Shown one piece after another: positions 16,660-24,832 of a stretch of DNA of 64,000 nucleotides. A program made the position numbers and the translations under genes. Origin of the DNA: Arenibaculum pallidiluteum (GTDB lineage Bacteria > Pseudomonadota > Alphaproteobacteria > Azospirillales > Azospirillaceae); contig NZ_JAFIQU010000005.1 of assembly GCF_017355985.1 (NCBI RefSeq), positions 1-64,000 on the forward strand. Reading direction: 5' to 3'. The notes beneath the pieces were generated by a model that saw nothing but the letters and a program-made list of their open reading frames with translations, was not told where the DNA came from and did no database searches. Positions within the stretch are counted from its first letter, which is position 1. The number at the start of each line of letters is the position of its first letter.

Positions 16660-18081
16660 ATGCGGCGCAGATCCTTCCTGGCGGGGCTGGCGGCGGCTGG
16701 CGCGGCGGCGGGGGTGAGGCCCGTAGGCGCGGCCACGGCCACGCCTTCCGCCCGATTCCCGGACGGCTTCGTCTGGGGCTGCTCCACCTCCTCCTACCAG
16801 ATCGAGGGGGCCGCCCAGGCCGACGGCCGCGGGCCCAGCATCTGGGACACCTTCAGCCGGACGCCGGGGAAGGTCGCGCGGGGCGAGACAGGCGACGTCG
16901 CCTGCGACCATTACAACCGCTGGCCCGAGGATCTCGACCTGATGGCGCGGGCCGGCATGCGGGCCTACCGGTTCTCGATCGCCTGGCCGCGGGTCCTGCC
17001 CGAGGGGACCGGGGCGGTCAACACCCGTGGCCTCGACTTCTACGACCGGCTCGTGGACGGCATGCTGGCGCGCGGGATCGCGCCCTGGGCATGCCTCTAC
17101 CATTGGGACCTGCCCCAGGCGCTCCAGGACCGGGGCGGGTGGGGCAGCCGCGATATCGCAGGCTGGTTCGCGGACTATGCGCTCGTCGTCGCCGCGCGGC
17201 TCGGCGACCGGGTCCGGCATTGGGCGATGCTGAACGAGCCCTCGGTCGTCTCGATCTTCGGGCACGGCCTAGGCGGCCATGCGCCGGGCCTGACCGGCCG
17301 GGCATCGTGCATGGCGGCGCTGCACCACCAGAACCTCGCCCAGGGCACCGCCCTGAAGGCCATGCGCGCCGCGGGCAGCAACTGGCGCCTCGGCACGGTG
17401 CTGAGCCTGCAGCCGACATGGCCGGCCGCAGGCGGCGGGCCGGAGGACCGCAAGGCTGCGGCGCTGTGGGACGCGGTGTGGAACAGGGCCTGCCTGGACC
17501 CGCTGCTGCTCGGCGGCTATCCTGACCTGCTGGCGGCGGACTTCGCGCCGCTGCTGCGCCCGGGAGACCTGGAGGCAATTCGGCAGCCCATCGACTTCCT
17601 CGGCGTCAACTACTACAGCCGCATGCACCAGCGGATCGATCCCGGCGGCCTGGTCGGCACCGGCTTCGGCTCCGCGCCCGAGGGGACGCGGCATACCGGC
17701 ATGGGCTGGCCCGTCGAGCCCGACGGTCTGGTCGAGCAGCTCCTGGAGCTGCGCGAGCGCTACGGCAATCCCGAGGTCTACGTCACGGAGAACGGCGCGT
17801 CCTACCAGGACGCGCCGGGCCGCGACGGGCGGGTCGAGGATTCCGAGCGGATCGCCTTCATCCGCGGCCATCTCGACGCGGCGGCAAGGGCCATCGCCCA
17901 GGGCGCCAATCTCAAGGGCTGGTTCGTCTGGACGTTGCTCGACAACTTCGAATGGGCCGAGGGCTATGGGCCGCGCTTCGGGCTGGTGGAGGTCGACCGC
18001 CAGACGCTGGAGCGGCGGCCCAAGGCCAGCTACGACTGGTACGCCGCGGCCGTCCGCGCGAACGCCGCACCGCCGGGCTGA
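16660..18081 (+). CDS. Tat-exported family 1 beta-glucosidase
   Basis: A 473-residue GH1 retaining glycosidase. The acid/base Glu193 lies in MLNEPSVVS and the nucleophile Glu377 in VYVTENGAS; FVWGCSTSSYQIEGA near the N-terminus is a family signature. Unusually for GH1, it starts with a twin-arginine signal (MRRRSFLAGLAAAGAAAG), so it should act in the periplasm. It is separated from xylA by 67 bases and a palindrome. Likely substrates are beta-glucosides or xylosides from plant polymers; the sequence does not tell which. Confidence 0.92.
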   Translation: MRRRSFLAGLAAAGAAAGVRPVGAATATPSARFPDGFVWGCSTSSYQIEGAAQADGRGPSIWDTFSRTPGKVARGETGDVACDHYNRWPEDLDLMARAGMRAYRFSIAWPRVLPEGTGAVNTRGLDFYDRLVDGMLARGIAPWACLYHWDLPQALQDRGGWGSRDIAGWFADYALVVAARLGDRVRHWAMLNEPSVVSIFGHGLGGHAPGLTGRASCMAALHHQNLAQGTALKAMRAAGSNWRLGTVLSLQPTWPAAGGGPEDRKAAALWDAVWNRACLDPLLLGGYPDLLAADFAPLLRPGDLEAIRQPIDFLGVNYYSRMHQRIDPGGLVGTGFGSAPEGTRHTGMGWPVEPDGLVEQLLELRERYGNPEVYVTENGASYQDAPGRDGRVEDSERIAFIRGHLDAAARAIAQGANLKGWFVWTLLDNFEWAEGYGPRFGLVEVDRQTLERRPKASYDWYAAAVRANAAPPG

Positions 18082-18189
18082 TTCACAACGACCGTTACCT
18101 CCGAGGTCATCGCCTTCCGTCCTTCGGGCTGCTTCCATGGCGGCGCGGCGCGTTCGGCGCCGCGTCGCAGGATGCGCATGGAGGACTCG

Positions 18190-18540
18190 ATGGAAAGCGC
18201 CGCACCAGGACCCGTCACCTTCGTGGTCGGGCTGCACGTCAAGGAAGGGCGCGAGGACGAGTTCCTGGCCCTGCTCACGCCGGTGCTCGACGCGATGCGC
18301 GGAGAGAGCACCTTCATAAACGCCGTGCTGCACCGGGACGCGGCGGATCCCGCCAGCTTCATGATCTACGAGACCTGGGCCGACCTGACGGATGTCGTGG
18401 AGGTCCAGATTAAGCGCCCTTACCGTGCGGCCTACGAGGCGGCCCTGCCGGAAATCCTGCGGACCCCGCGCGAGGTCCGGATCTGGCGGCCGCTTCGCGG
18501 CGATTTCGCGTGCAAAACCCCACCTCTTACTAACGGCTAG
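18190..18540 (+). CDS. ABM-domain (YgiN-like) monooxygenase family protein
   Basis: A 116-residue small protein with an antibiotic-biosynthesis-monooxygenase fold: VVGLHVKEGREDEFLALL, then FINAVLHRDAADPASFMIYE and the family's ETW. Members form dimeric beta-barrels, and some oxidise quinols without cofactor. The start is placed at the ATG after GGAGGA; two upstream in-frame ATGs would remove that spacing. The C-terminal 20 residues after REVRIW look like an extension. No functional partner is evident among the neighbours. Confidence 0.72.
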   Translation: MESAAPGPVTFVVGLHVKEGREDEFLALLTPVLDAMRGESTFINAVLHRDAADPASFMIYETWADLTDVVEVQIKRPYRAAYEAALPEILRTPREVRIWRPLRGDFACKTPPLTNG

Positions 18541-18643
18541 GTAAGGATCGGCGTCTACGGTCTGCCATGGAACGGGAAATTTGCGGCAGGCCGGGCCGGC
18601 GCCGCGTCCCGTTCGCGACAGTCAACGCAACAGGAGCCGATCC

Positions 18644-18919
18644 ATGAACCAGTCCGATCTCGTCGCCCACGTCGCCCAGGCCGCGGGTCTCCAGAAGTCC
18701 CAAGCCGCCAAGGCGGTAGAGGCCGTCTTCGCCGGCATCACCGAGACCCTGAAGAAGGGTGGCGACGTGCGTCTGGTCGGCTTCGGCTCCTTCTCGGTCG
18801 GCCAGCGCGCCGCGCGCGAGGGCCGGAACCCCCGCACCGGCGAGACCATCAAGATCGCCGCCTCCAAGCAGCCGAAGTTCTCGGCCGGCAAGGGCCTGAA
18901 GGACGCCCTGAACGGCTGA
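18644..18919 (+). CDS. hupB: HU family DNA-binding protein
   Basis: A 91-residue histone-like protein that bends DNA as a dimer in the nucleoid. It has the full HU length and the signature GFGSFSVGQRAAREGRNP followed by TGETIKIAASKQPKFSAGK. The ATG follows CAGGAGCC. A 15-bp hairpin after the stop suggests a monocistronic unit. It is clearly HU rather than IHF because the arm lacks IHF-type features; the exact paralogue name is less sure. Confidence 0.93.
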   Translation: MNQSDLVAHVAQAAGLQKSQAAKAVEAVFAGITETLKKGGDVRLVGFGSFSVGQRAAREGRNPRTGETIKIAASKQPKFSAGKGLKDALNG

Positions 18920-18956
18920 GGCCTCTGGCCGTCTGGCCGCGGACCATCAGGTCCCG

Positions 18957-18992
18957 GACCGGCGGGCCGCCCACAGGGGCGGCCCGCCGGTC
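18957..18992 (+). terminator. 15-bp hairpin terminator after the HU gene
   Basis: GACCGGCGGGCCGCC and GGCGGCCCGCCGGTC form a perfect 15-bp stem around the loop CACAGG, 37 bases after the HU stop codon. The strong stem fits a terminator for an abundant mRNA, although no T-run follows. Confidence 0.65.
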
Positions 18993-19069
18993 GCTGGGAC
19001 AATCCCGTCTTCGCTCCGGTCCCGCCCGGGACACACTTCGCCCCGGATACCGCCCTCGGCATGTGCGCG

Positions 19070-19243
19070 TCAGCACCAGAGCGCCGCGGCGACGAACAGC
19101 CCGCCGGCAAGCTGCAGGGCGCCGCCGGCGACCAGCGCCGCCGTCTCCAGGCGCTTCGCACAGTCCCAATCGTATGACCAGAGCGCGCCGGCTCCGAGAA
19201 ACGACAGGGCGGCGAGCAGCAGGCAGATGACGTATGAAGGCAT
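19070..19243 (-). CDS. small two-helix membrane protein
   Basis: A 57-codon frame begins with ATG and encodes two hydrophobic segments, VICLLLAALSFLGAGALW and TAALVAGGALQLAGGLFVAA, separated by a short charged loop (SYDWDCAKRLE). It ends LWC. Hydrophobic pattern and codon use suggest a genuine small inner-membrane protein, but I recognise no family. It faces away from the pseudo-hydrolase gene and converges on the HU terminator. No strong ribosome binding site is seen. Confidence 0.45.
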   Translation of the reverse strand: MPSYVICLLLAALSFLGAGALWSYDWDCAKRLETAALVAGGALQLAGGLFVAAALWC

Positions 19244-19589
19244 GGCCGGTCTGTTGCGCCGAAGTAATTGTTTGTGATAATGCGATCTGAGGAACGGAGA
19301 TCCGACGTGCGTGCGTCGAAATCCATTTTTATAATTTAGACTACGAACTTTTTGCGGGACCGTGCCGAAGACGGACTTGTAATGGATCCGTCACTTGAAG
19401 TTTGCGGCTCATGATACTCGGGGTTGGCCTGGAGTCCAGGCGTTTGTGTCGCGAATTCTGCATGCAGAATCTTGTCTCGCCGACAGAGTTACTGGGGTGC
19501 TCTTCAGATGTCCCTGCAAGTCGGTGGTCGGAGCCAGCCGCGCTCCCGGCGCTTCATGGCGCCGCCCAAGGTCTGCTATTCCTTCCTGC
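19244..19589. other. 346-base AT-rich intergenic region
   Basis: The part from about 19255 to 19400 is notably AT-rich for this genome and contains a perfect TATAAT at 19330-19335, although no good -35 box is 16-18 bases upstream. It probably holds promoters for the small membrane protein to the left and the hydrolase-like gene to the right. I see no convincing gene, apart from an in-frame upstream extension of the hydrolase-like gene. Confidence 0.4.
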
Positions 19590-20675
19590 ATGATTCCGTC
19601 TGGAGCCGAATCCGGCACAGGAGGAGGGAGGCGGCCTGCCCGAAGGCTGCGCGGTATTCTGCCCGCGCTGGCCTGCGCCGCGATTCTGGCCGTCATGGAC
19701 CCTGCGGCCGCGGCCGAGATGGTCGGCGTGCGGAAGGCAACGGCCTCCCTCCCGGGGAGGAGCATCGACATCACCCTGTGGTATCCCGCGGCGCCGGGCG
19801 GAACTCCCGTGCTGATCGGCGAAAGCGCGGTCTTTCGCGGCGTTCCCGGGCAGCGCGACGCGCCGGTGGCCCAGGGACATTTCCCGCTTCTCGTCCTCTC
19901 GCATGGCGGGATCAGGTCCGCGCCCGATCTCACCGCCTGGATCGCGTGGCGACTGGCGTCCCAGGGCTTTGTCGTAGGCGCCGCCCGGGGGCCGCGGGCG
20001 GACGACGCGCAGGCAGCCGTTGCCGAGATCTCGTTGCGGCCTGGGGATCTTTCCGCGGCGCTTACGGCTATGATGGAAGACCCGGGCTTGGCGGGACGGC
20101 TGGATACCCGGCGGGTCGGCGTCCTCGGTTTCCAGCTTGGCGGCACGGCGGCGCTTGCCCTCGCGGGAGCGCGGCTCGATGCCGACGCCTACAGACGGTC
20201 CTGCGGGGAGGGCGGGGCGGGGCTGGATTGCGAATGGCTCGCGGAGATCGGCGCCGATCTCCGCAGCGTCGATGGCGCGCTGCTGTCGCGATCCCATCTG
20301 GACCCGCGCGTACGGGCTGTCGTCGCCGTAGACCCGGAGGGCAGCACGAGCTTCACGTCGGAGAGCCTGTCGGAGATCGCCGTTCCGACGGAGGTCATCA
20401 GTCTCGGCCCCGCCGGCGAGACAAAGCCGCCCTTGGACGCATCCGGGCTGCAGGGGGCGATTCCGGGTTCCGGGTATGTCGTGGTGCCCGAGGCGACGCC
20501 GTACAGCGCGTTCGGCGCCTGCAAGCCCCAGGGCGTACGTATCCTCCAGGAGGAGGGCGAGAGCGACGCCATCTGCCGCGATCACGACGGCCAGACGCGC
20601 GAGAGCGTCCAGGCCCGGCTGGCGGCGCTGATAACCGCCGCCTTCCGTAGAAGCCTGACGCCGGCCCAACGCTGA
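19590..20675 (+). CDS. secreted dienelactone-hydrolase-like protein lacking the catalytic Ser and His
   Basis: A 361-residue alpha/beta-hydrolase-fold protein similar to the predicted dienelactone hydrolase/PAF-acetylhydrolase group, with a hydrophobic export signal (GILPALACAAILAVMDPAAAA). The oxyanion-side motif VLSHGG is normal. However, the nucleophile elbow, usually GFSxGG, reads GFQLGG, so Gln replaces the serine. Near the C-terminus, the family's D.(3-5)R..xH pattern reads DHDGQTRESVQ, again Gln where the catalytic His is expected. The protein may be a binding or regulatory pseudoenzyme. The ATG start is uncertain because no clear ribosome binding site precedes it; the frame is open for 65 more codons upstream. 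Confidence 0.7.
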   Translation: MIPSGAESGTGGGRRPARRLRGILPALACAAILAVMDPAAAAEMVGVRKATASLPGRSIDITLWYPAAPGGTPVLIGESAVFRGVPGQRDAPVAQGHFPLLVLSHGGIRSAPDLTAWIAWRLASQGFVVGAARGPRADDAQAAVAEISLRPGDLSAALTAMMEDPGLAGRLDTRRVGVLGFQLGGTAALALAGARLDADAYRRSCGEGGAGLDCEWLAEIGADLRSVDGALLSRSHLDPRVRAVVAVDPEGSTSFTSESLSEIAVPTEVISLGPAGETKPPLDASGLQGAIPGSGYVVVPEATPYSAFGACKPQGVRILQEEGESDAICRDHDGQTRESVQARLAALITAAFRRSLTPAQR

Positions 20676-20878
20676 CCGGGCTGCCGGACCCGAGGCGATC
20701 AGCGCCGTACTGACCATTGCCGCGGCAGGGGCAGGCGGAAATGCCCAAAACTAAGGCGATCTTGCGCGGTGCCGGATCGGCTGCCCATGCATTGGGGAGC
20801 GGAGCCACGCTGGCATGCCGGTTGCGAACCCCCTGCGGCATCGCGCCGGATCTGGCGCGCCTACACGGAGCAGGTGAA

Positions 20879-21910
20879 ATGGCCTTCGGAACGGTCCGGT
20901 CCTGGATGATGGGGGTGGGGCTCGCTGCCGGCCTCGGCTTAGCGGCAGGCGGTGCGGGCGCCCAGACGCCCGTCAAGTTCACCCTCGACTGGAAGTTCGA
21001 GGGGCCGGCCGCGCCCTTCCTGATCGCGCAGGACAAGGGCTACTTCAAGGCCGAGGGGCTCGACGTCACCATCGATTCCGGAAACGGATCGGCGGGTGCC
21101 GTCACCCGCGTCGCCAGCGGCGCCTATGACATCGCCATGGCCGACATCAACTCGATGATGGAGTTCAACGACAAGAACCCCGACAAGGCGATGAAGGCCG
21201 TCTTCATTGTCTACGACGTGCCGCCCTTCTCGATCTTCTCCCTGAAGAAGTCGGGTATCGCCAAGCCGTCGGACCTCGCCGGAAAGACGCTTGGGGCGCC
21301 GGTCTTCGACGCACCGCGCAAGCTGTTCGCGGCCTATGCGAAGGCGATCGGCATCGAGGCCGACGCGGTCACGTGGAAATCCATGGACCCCCCGCTGCGC
21401 GAGCCGATGCTGGCGCGCGGCGAGGTCGACGCGATCTCGGGCTTCTACTTCACGAGCCTGCTGAACCTGCGGGCCGCCGGCGTCGCCGAGAAGGACCTGA
21501 CCGTGTTCAACTACGCCGATGCCGGCATCACTCTCTATGGCAACGCGCTGATCCCGGCACCCAGGCTGGCGGCCGAGAACCCGGCAGCGGTTAAGGGCTT
21601 CCTCCGGGCGGTCGCGAAGGGCTGGCGCGACGTGATCGCGGACCCCGAGGGCGGCATCGCCGCGATCCGCAAGCGCGATCCGCTGGTCGACCCCGCGCTT
21701 GAGCTCGAGCGTCTGAAGATGGCCATTGCCATGTGCGTCGATACGCCGGACGTGAAGGCCAACGGGATGGGCGGCGTGCGCGCCGACCGGCTGGGAACCG
21801 CCATCGACCAGGTCTCGCTGGCCTTCGGCTTCGCGAAGAAGCCGGGCCCCGATGCCGTCTTCGACGCATCCTTCCTGCCCGCCGCCGCGGACCGGAAGGT
21901 GACGCCGTGA
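20879..21910 (+). CDS. NitT/TauT-type ABC transporter substrate-binding protein
   Basis: A 343-residue periplasmic binding protein of the NMT1/THI5-like (SsuA/TauA) group, with a signal peptide ending GGAGAQ. The mature start VKFTLDWKFEGPAAPFLIAQ and DKGYFKAEGLDVTIDSGNGS are typical of the family. The ATG follows GGAGCAGGTG; the frame is open 54 codons upstream but without signal-peptide character. The ATPase and permease genes follow directly, so the importer is complete. Substrates of this family include sulfonates, nitrate and pyrimidine precursors; the sequence does not decide between them. Confidence 0.9.
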   Translation: MAFGTVRSWMMGVGLAAGLGLAAGGAGAQTPVKFTLDWKFEGPAAPFLIAQDKGYFKAEGLDVTIDSGNGSAGAVTRVASGAYDIAMADINSMMEFNDKNPDKAMKAVFIVYDVPPFSIFSLKKSGIAKPSDLAGKTLGAPVFDAPRKLFAAYAKAIGIEADAVTWKSMDPPLREPMLARGEVDAISGFYFTSLLNLRAAGVAEKDLTVFNYADAGITLYGNALIPAPRLAAENPAAVKGFLRAVAKGWRDVIADPEGGIAAIRKRDPLVDPALELERLKMAIAMCVDTPDVKANGMGGVRADRLGTAIDQVSLAFGFAKKPGPDAVFDASFLPAAADRKVTP

Positions 21911-21941
21911 CGGGCGGCGCCCGGGCGGGCGGGAGGCCCGA

Positions 21942-22742
21942 TTGAGCGCTGCCTTCGTGGAACTGGACCGGGTGACGCTGCGCTATGGCCAGGGCGACAC
22001 GCTGGCCCTCTCGGAGACGACGCTGAAGATCGGCCGCGGCGAGTTCATCGCCGTGGTCGGCCCCAGCGGATGCGGAAAATCCTCGCTGCTGAAGCTCGTC
22101 TCGGGGCTGATGCCGCCCTCGAGCGGCGGGGTCGCCGTCGCGGGCTCCGAGGTGAGGGGGCCGCTCAAGATCGTCGGCATGGCCTTCCAGAACCCGACGC
22201 TGCTGCCCTGGCGCACGACGCTGGCGAACGTGATGCTGCCGCTGGAGATCGTGCAGCCGCACCGCGGTCGCCTGCGCGCGAACCGGCGGGAGTACGAGGA
22301 CCAGGCGCGGCGTATCCTGGCCGGCGTCGGCCTGGCCGGATTCGAGGACAAGTTCCCTTGGCAGCTCTCGGGCGGGATGCAGCAACGCGCCTCGCTGTGC
22401 CGCGCCCTGATCCACGAGCCGCAGCTCCTGATGCTCGACGAGCCGTTTGGGGCGCTGGACGCCTTCACGCGCGAGGAGCTCTGGGCGATCCTGCAGTCGC
22501 TCTGGATGGAGCGACCCTTCACGGTCGTCCTGGTGACCCACGATCTGCGCGAGGCGGCTTTCCTGGCCGACACCATCTACGTGATGAGCAAGCGTCCCGG
22601 ACGCATCGTCCATCTGCGCCGCAACCCGCTGGCGCGCCCGCGCACTCTCGAGACGACGTTCACGCCCGAATTCACGGAACTCGTCCACGAGCTGCGCAAC
22701 CACATCAGCGCGGTGCGCGCTGCCGAGGAGGAGGCTCCGTGA
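21942..22742 (+). CDS. NitT/TauT-type ABC transporter ATP-binding protein
   Basis: A 266-residue ABC ATPase. Walker A is GPSGCGKSSLL, the Q-loop lies in AFQNPTLLPW, the signature is LSGGMQQRASL, Walker B is LLMLDEPFGALD, and the H-loop is VTHDLREA. The start is TTG, fixed by GGGAGG six bases upstream. Its TGA overlaps the GTG of the permease (GTGA), giving tight coupling. It belongs to the TauB/SsuB subfamily and powers the importer with the adjacent binding protein and permease. Confidence 0.93.
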   Translation: MSAAFVELDRVTLRYGQGDTLALSETTLKIGRGEFIAVVGPSGCGKSSLLKLVSGLMPPSSGGVAVAGSEVRGPLKIVGMAFQNPTLLPWRTTLANVMLPLEIVQPHRGRLRANRREYEDQARRILAGVGLAGFEDKFPWQLSGGMQQRASLCRALIHEPQLLMLDEPFGALDAFTREELWAILQSLWMERPFTVVLVTHDLREAAFLADTIYVMSKRPGRIVHLRRNPLARPRTLETTFTPEFTELVHELRNHISAVRAAEEEAP

Positions 22743-23515
22743 ACCCCGTCCTGCGCCGGATCCTCACCCGCTGGGCGCCGCTGTGGTCCGCCCTGGGCCT
22801 CTTCGCCGCCTGGGAGCTGGCGTGCCGCGCCTTCGGCATCCCGGAATACGTCCTGCCGACGCCCTCGGCGAGCTTCGCGGCGGCCTGGACTTTCCGCGAG
22901 GCGATCTGGATGCATGCCGCGCAGACGCTGGCAACGACGCTTGCGGGCTTCGCGCTGGCCGTGGTGTTCGGGGTGGTCCTGGGCGTGCTGGTCGGCTCGT
23001 CGCGCGCCGCCTACACGGCGCTGAACCCGCTGCTGATCGGCTTCAACAGCGTGCCGAAGGTTGCGGTCGTGCCGGTCCTGGTGATGTGGTTCGGGATCGG
23101 CACCGTCCCTGCGGTGATCACCGCTTTCCTGATCAGCTTCTTCCCGATCGTCGTCAATGTCGCGACGGGGCTCGCGACGCTGGAGCCGGAGCTCCGCGAT
23201 GTGCTGCGCTCCCTGGGCGCCACCCGCGCCGACATCCTGCTGAAGGTCGGGTTCCCGCGGGCTCTGCCCTTCTTCTTCGCATCGCTGAAGGTCGCGGTGA
23301 CGCTGGCCTTCGTGGGCTCCGTCATGTCCGAGACGGTCGCCTCGAACCTCGGCGTCGGCTACCTGATGATGTCGGCGAGCTCGCGCTTCAACATGGCGCT
23401 CGTCTTCGCGGGCCTGCTGGTCATCGCGGCGATGGGCATCGCCATGTACGAGCTGTTCTCGGTGGTCGAGCGCCGCTCGACCCGCTGGGCGCACCGCGGC
23501 ACCGAAGGCGGCTGA
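22739..23515 (+). CDS. NitT/TauT-type ABC transporter permease
   Basis: A 258-residue inner-membrane permease of the SsuC/TauC type with about six transmembrane helices. The cytoplasmic EAA loop is seen as ELRDVLRSLGATRADILLKV. The GTG start overlaps the ATPase stop and follows GAGGAGGAGG. The frame is open far upstream inside the ATPase gene, but that part has no permease character. It completes the three-gene importer. Confidence 0.92.
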   Translation: MNPVLRRILTRWAPLWSALGLFAAWELACRAFGIPEYVLPTPSASFAAAWTFREAIWMHAAQTLATTLAGFALAVVFGVVLGVLVGSSRAAYTALNPLLIGFNSVPKVAVVPVLVMWFGIGTVPAVITAFLISFFPIVVNVATGLATLEPELRDVLRSLGATRADILLKVGFPRALPFFFASLKVAVTLAFVGSVMSETVASNLGVGYLMMSASSRFNMALVFAGLLVIAAMGIAMYELFSVVERRSTRWAHRGTEGG

Positions 23516-23872
23516 GGCTCGCGGCCAGCCGCGGGGGGCGATAAACCGCTGCGCTTCGTCGAGATCGTCGATGGCCATAACGCGAGCGCGGCTACCTGGT
23601 TCTGGGAGCTCCGCTACCGGCTGCATATCGTCGACTCCGCCGACGGCGTCTTCAAACCTCGCTGGGCGGTCCTGTCGCCGATGCCGGCGGTCTTCGCCGG
23701 CGCCGGCTCTGGCTCTCGTGGGCGCGGCAGGGAGGGGCGCAGCGCTGGCGCCGTCGGCACGAACGGGCGGCCCAGCAAGCGGCAATAGGGGGCAGGTTGC
23801 GGCATCGTTAATGCGAAGTTAATCAAATTTCGCCAGGCTGGATCCGACGTCGCCTGCCTCGGGGTGCGCGCC
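23516..23872. other. 357-base intergenic region without a convincing gene
   Basis: After the permease stop, the same frame stays open for about 90 codons (to a TAG at 23786) but has no plausible start, and I recognise no domain in its translation. The final 60 bases are AT-richer and may carry the promoter for the coiled-coil protein gene. Nothing else is seen. Confidence 0.4.
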
Positions 23873-24637
23873 ATGGTTCTTTTCCGCCGCAAGAAGTCCC
23901 TGCCGCCATCCGCGACGCCCGCGCAGCCCGTGCTGGCAGATCCGCCCCTAAGCCCCGCGGGCGAGAGGCAGCCCCACGGCCAGGAGCCGGCCGAAGCCGG
24001 CGAGCCTTCCGTCGACCTGGCCGCCGTGCTCCGGGAACTCGTCCCTGCCTTTGGAGGACAATTCATGACCCCTGCGCCTCGGAAGTCCGACGTCCCGCAT
24101 GCGGATCATCCGCCGGCAGAGACGAGGGTGCCTGCTGAGATGAGGGCCACGGAAATGAGGGCTGCGGAGACGAGGGCGGCCGCGGCCGCGCCGGCCAGCG
24201 CGGCCGAACGCGGCACCGCGATGCCGGCCCCGGCAGCTCCCGCCGCGTCGGTCCAGGGCGCGGAGCCGCGGGGAATGGTCCTCGTCGAGCGGGCGAGCGC
24301 CGTGGTGACGGCACTGGGCGAGGGCGACGCCGCCGCGCGAGTCGCGGGGTTCGGGCACGAGATCGAGCGCGTTGCCTCCTTCGTGGGACGACAGGCAGTC
24401 GAACTCGATGCCGCGCGTCTGGCCGCCGCCAAGCTCGGCGCCGACAACCAGCGCCTGACCGACGAGAACCAGCAGATGCGCGCGCTGCTGCAGGCGATCC
24501 TCGAGGCGGTGGAGGCCGACCGGCGCCGTACCGCCGAGGCGATGGACGGGCTCGCCGCCCAGATGAGGCGGCTCGGCAGCCTGGTCGGGTGCAACATCGA
24601 CGAACGCTCCGCGTCGGGCCGCCAAGCCGCGCTCTGA
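23873..24637 (+). CDS. hypothetical protein with C-terminal coiled coil
   Basis: A 254-residue protein I do not recognise. The N-terminus is basic (MVLFRRKKS), followed by a long Pro/Ala/Glu-rich low-complexity part. In the middle are four imperfect repeats of the type AEMRATEMRAAETRAAA. The C-terminal 100 residues form a probable coiled coil (ADNQRLTDENQQMRALLQAI) ending in a helix with two possible membrane-proximal cysteines absent except one, in VGCNIDE. No signal peptide or transmembrane segment is obvious. It could be a scaffold or a chemotaxis-like partner; this is not supported further. A GTG nine bases upstream is an alternative start. Confidence 0.6.
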   Translation: MVLFRRKKSLPPSATPAQPVLADPPLSPAGERQPHGQEPAEAGEPSVDLAAVLRELVPAFGGQFMTPAPRKSDVPHADHPPAETRVPAEMRATEMRAAETRAAAAAPASAAERGTAMPAPAAPAASVQGAEPRGMVLVERASAVVTALGEGDAAARVAGFGHEIERVASFVGRQAVELDAARLAAAKLGADNQRLTDENQQMRALLQAILEAVEADRRRTAEAMDGLAAQMRRLGSLVGCNIDERSASGRQAAL

Positions 24638-24699
24638 CACGCGTCGCCGGATCCAGGAGAGGGCCAGGACCGCGTTCCCCGGGCGCATGGCCATGCCCG

Positions 24700-24753
24700 T
24701 TGACTTTGTCGGACATTCGTCCTACAACGCTGTAGGTCAGTCGTCCTACTGAC
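24700..24753 (+). promoter_or_regulatory. sigma-70-like promoter with overlapping operators of the tetR gene
   Basis: TTGACT (24700-24705) and TACAAC (24723-24728) are separated by 17 bases and match -35 and -10 boxes. Two overlapping palindromes cover the -10 and start region: CCTAC-AACGCT-GTAGG (24721-24736) and GTCAGT-CGTCCT-ACTGAC (24736-24753); TCGTCCTAC also occurs twice. This is a typical layout for an autorepressed TetR gene, 80 bases before its ATG. Confidence 0.65.
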
Positions 24754-24832
24754 GTGCCTGCAGCACCGGTTCCGGAGGATCGGTGCGGGTCCGCAGGTCG
24801 GGCATCTCGCGGAGTCCTGGGGGCCTGCATTC

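Noticed and set aside
18581-18643. A longer HU protein starting at an upstream ATG
   Set aside because: The extra 21 residues are not HU-like, and the downstream ATG has a better ribosome binding site and standard length.
23516-23788. The permease frame stays open after its stop, suggesting a longer or split gene
   Set aside because: The extra part has no start codon, membrane character or recognisable domain, and the permease already has full family length.
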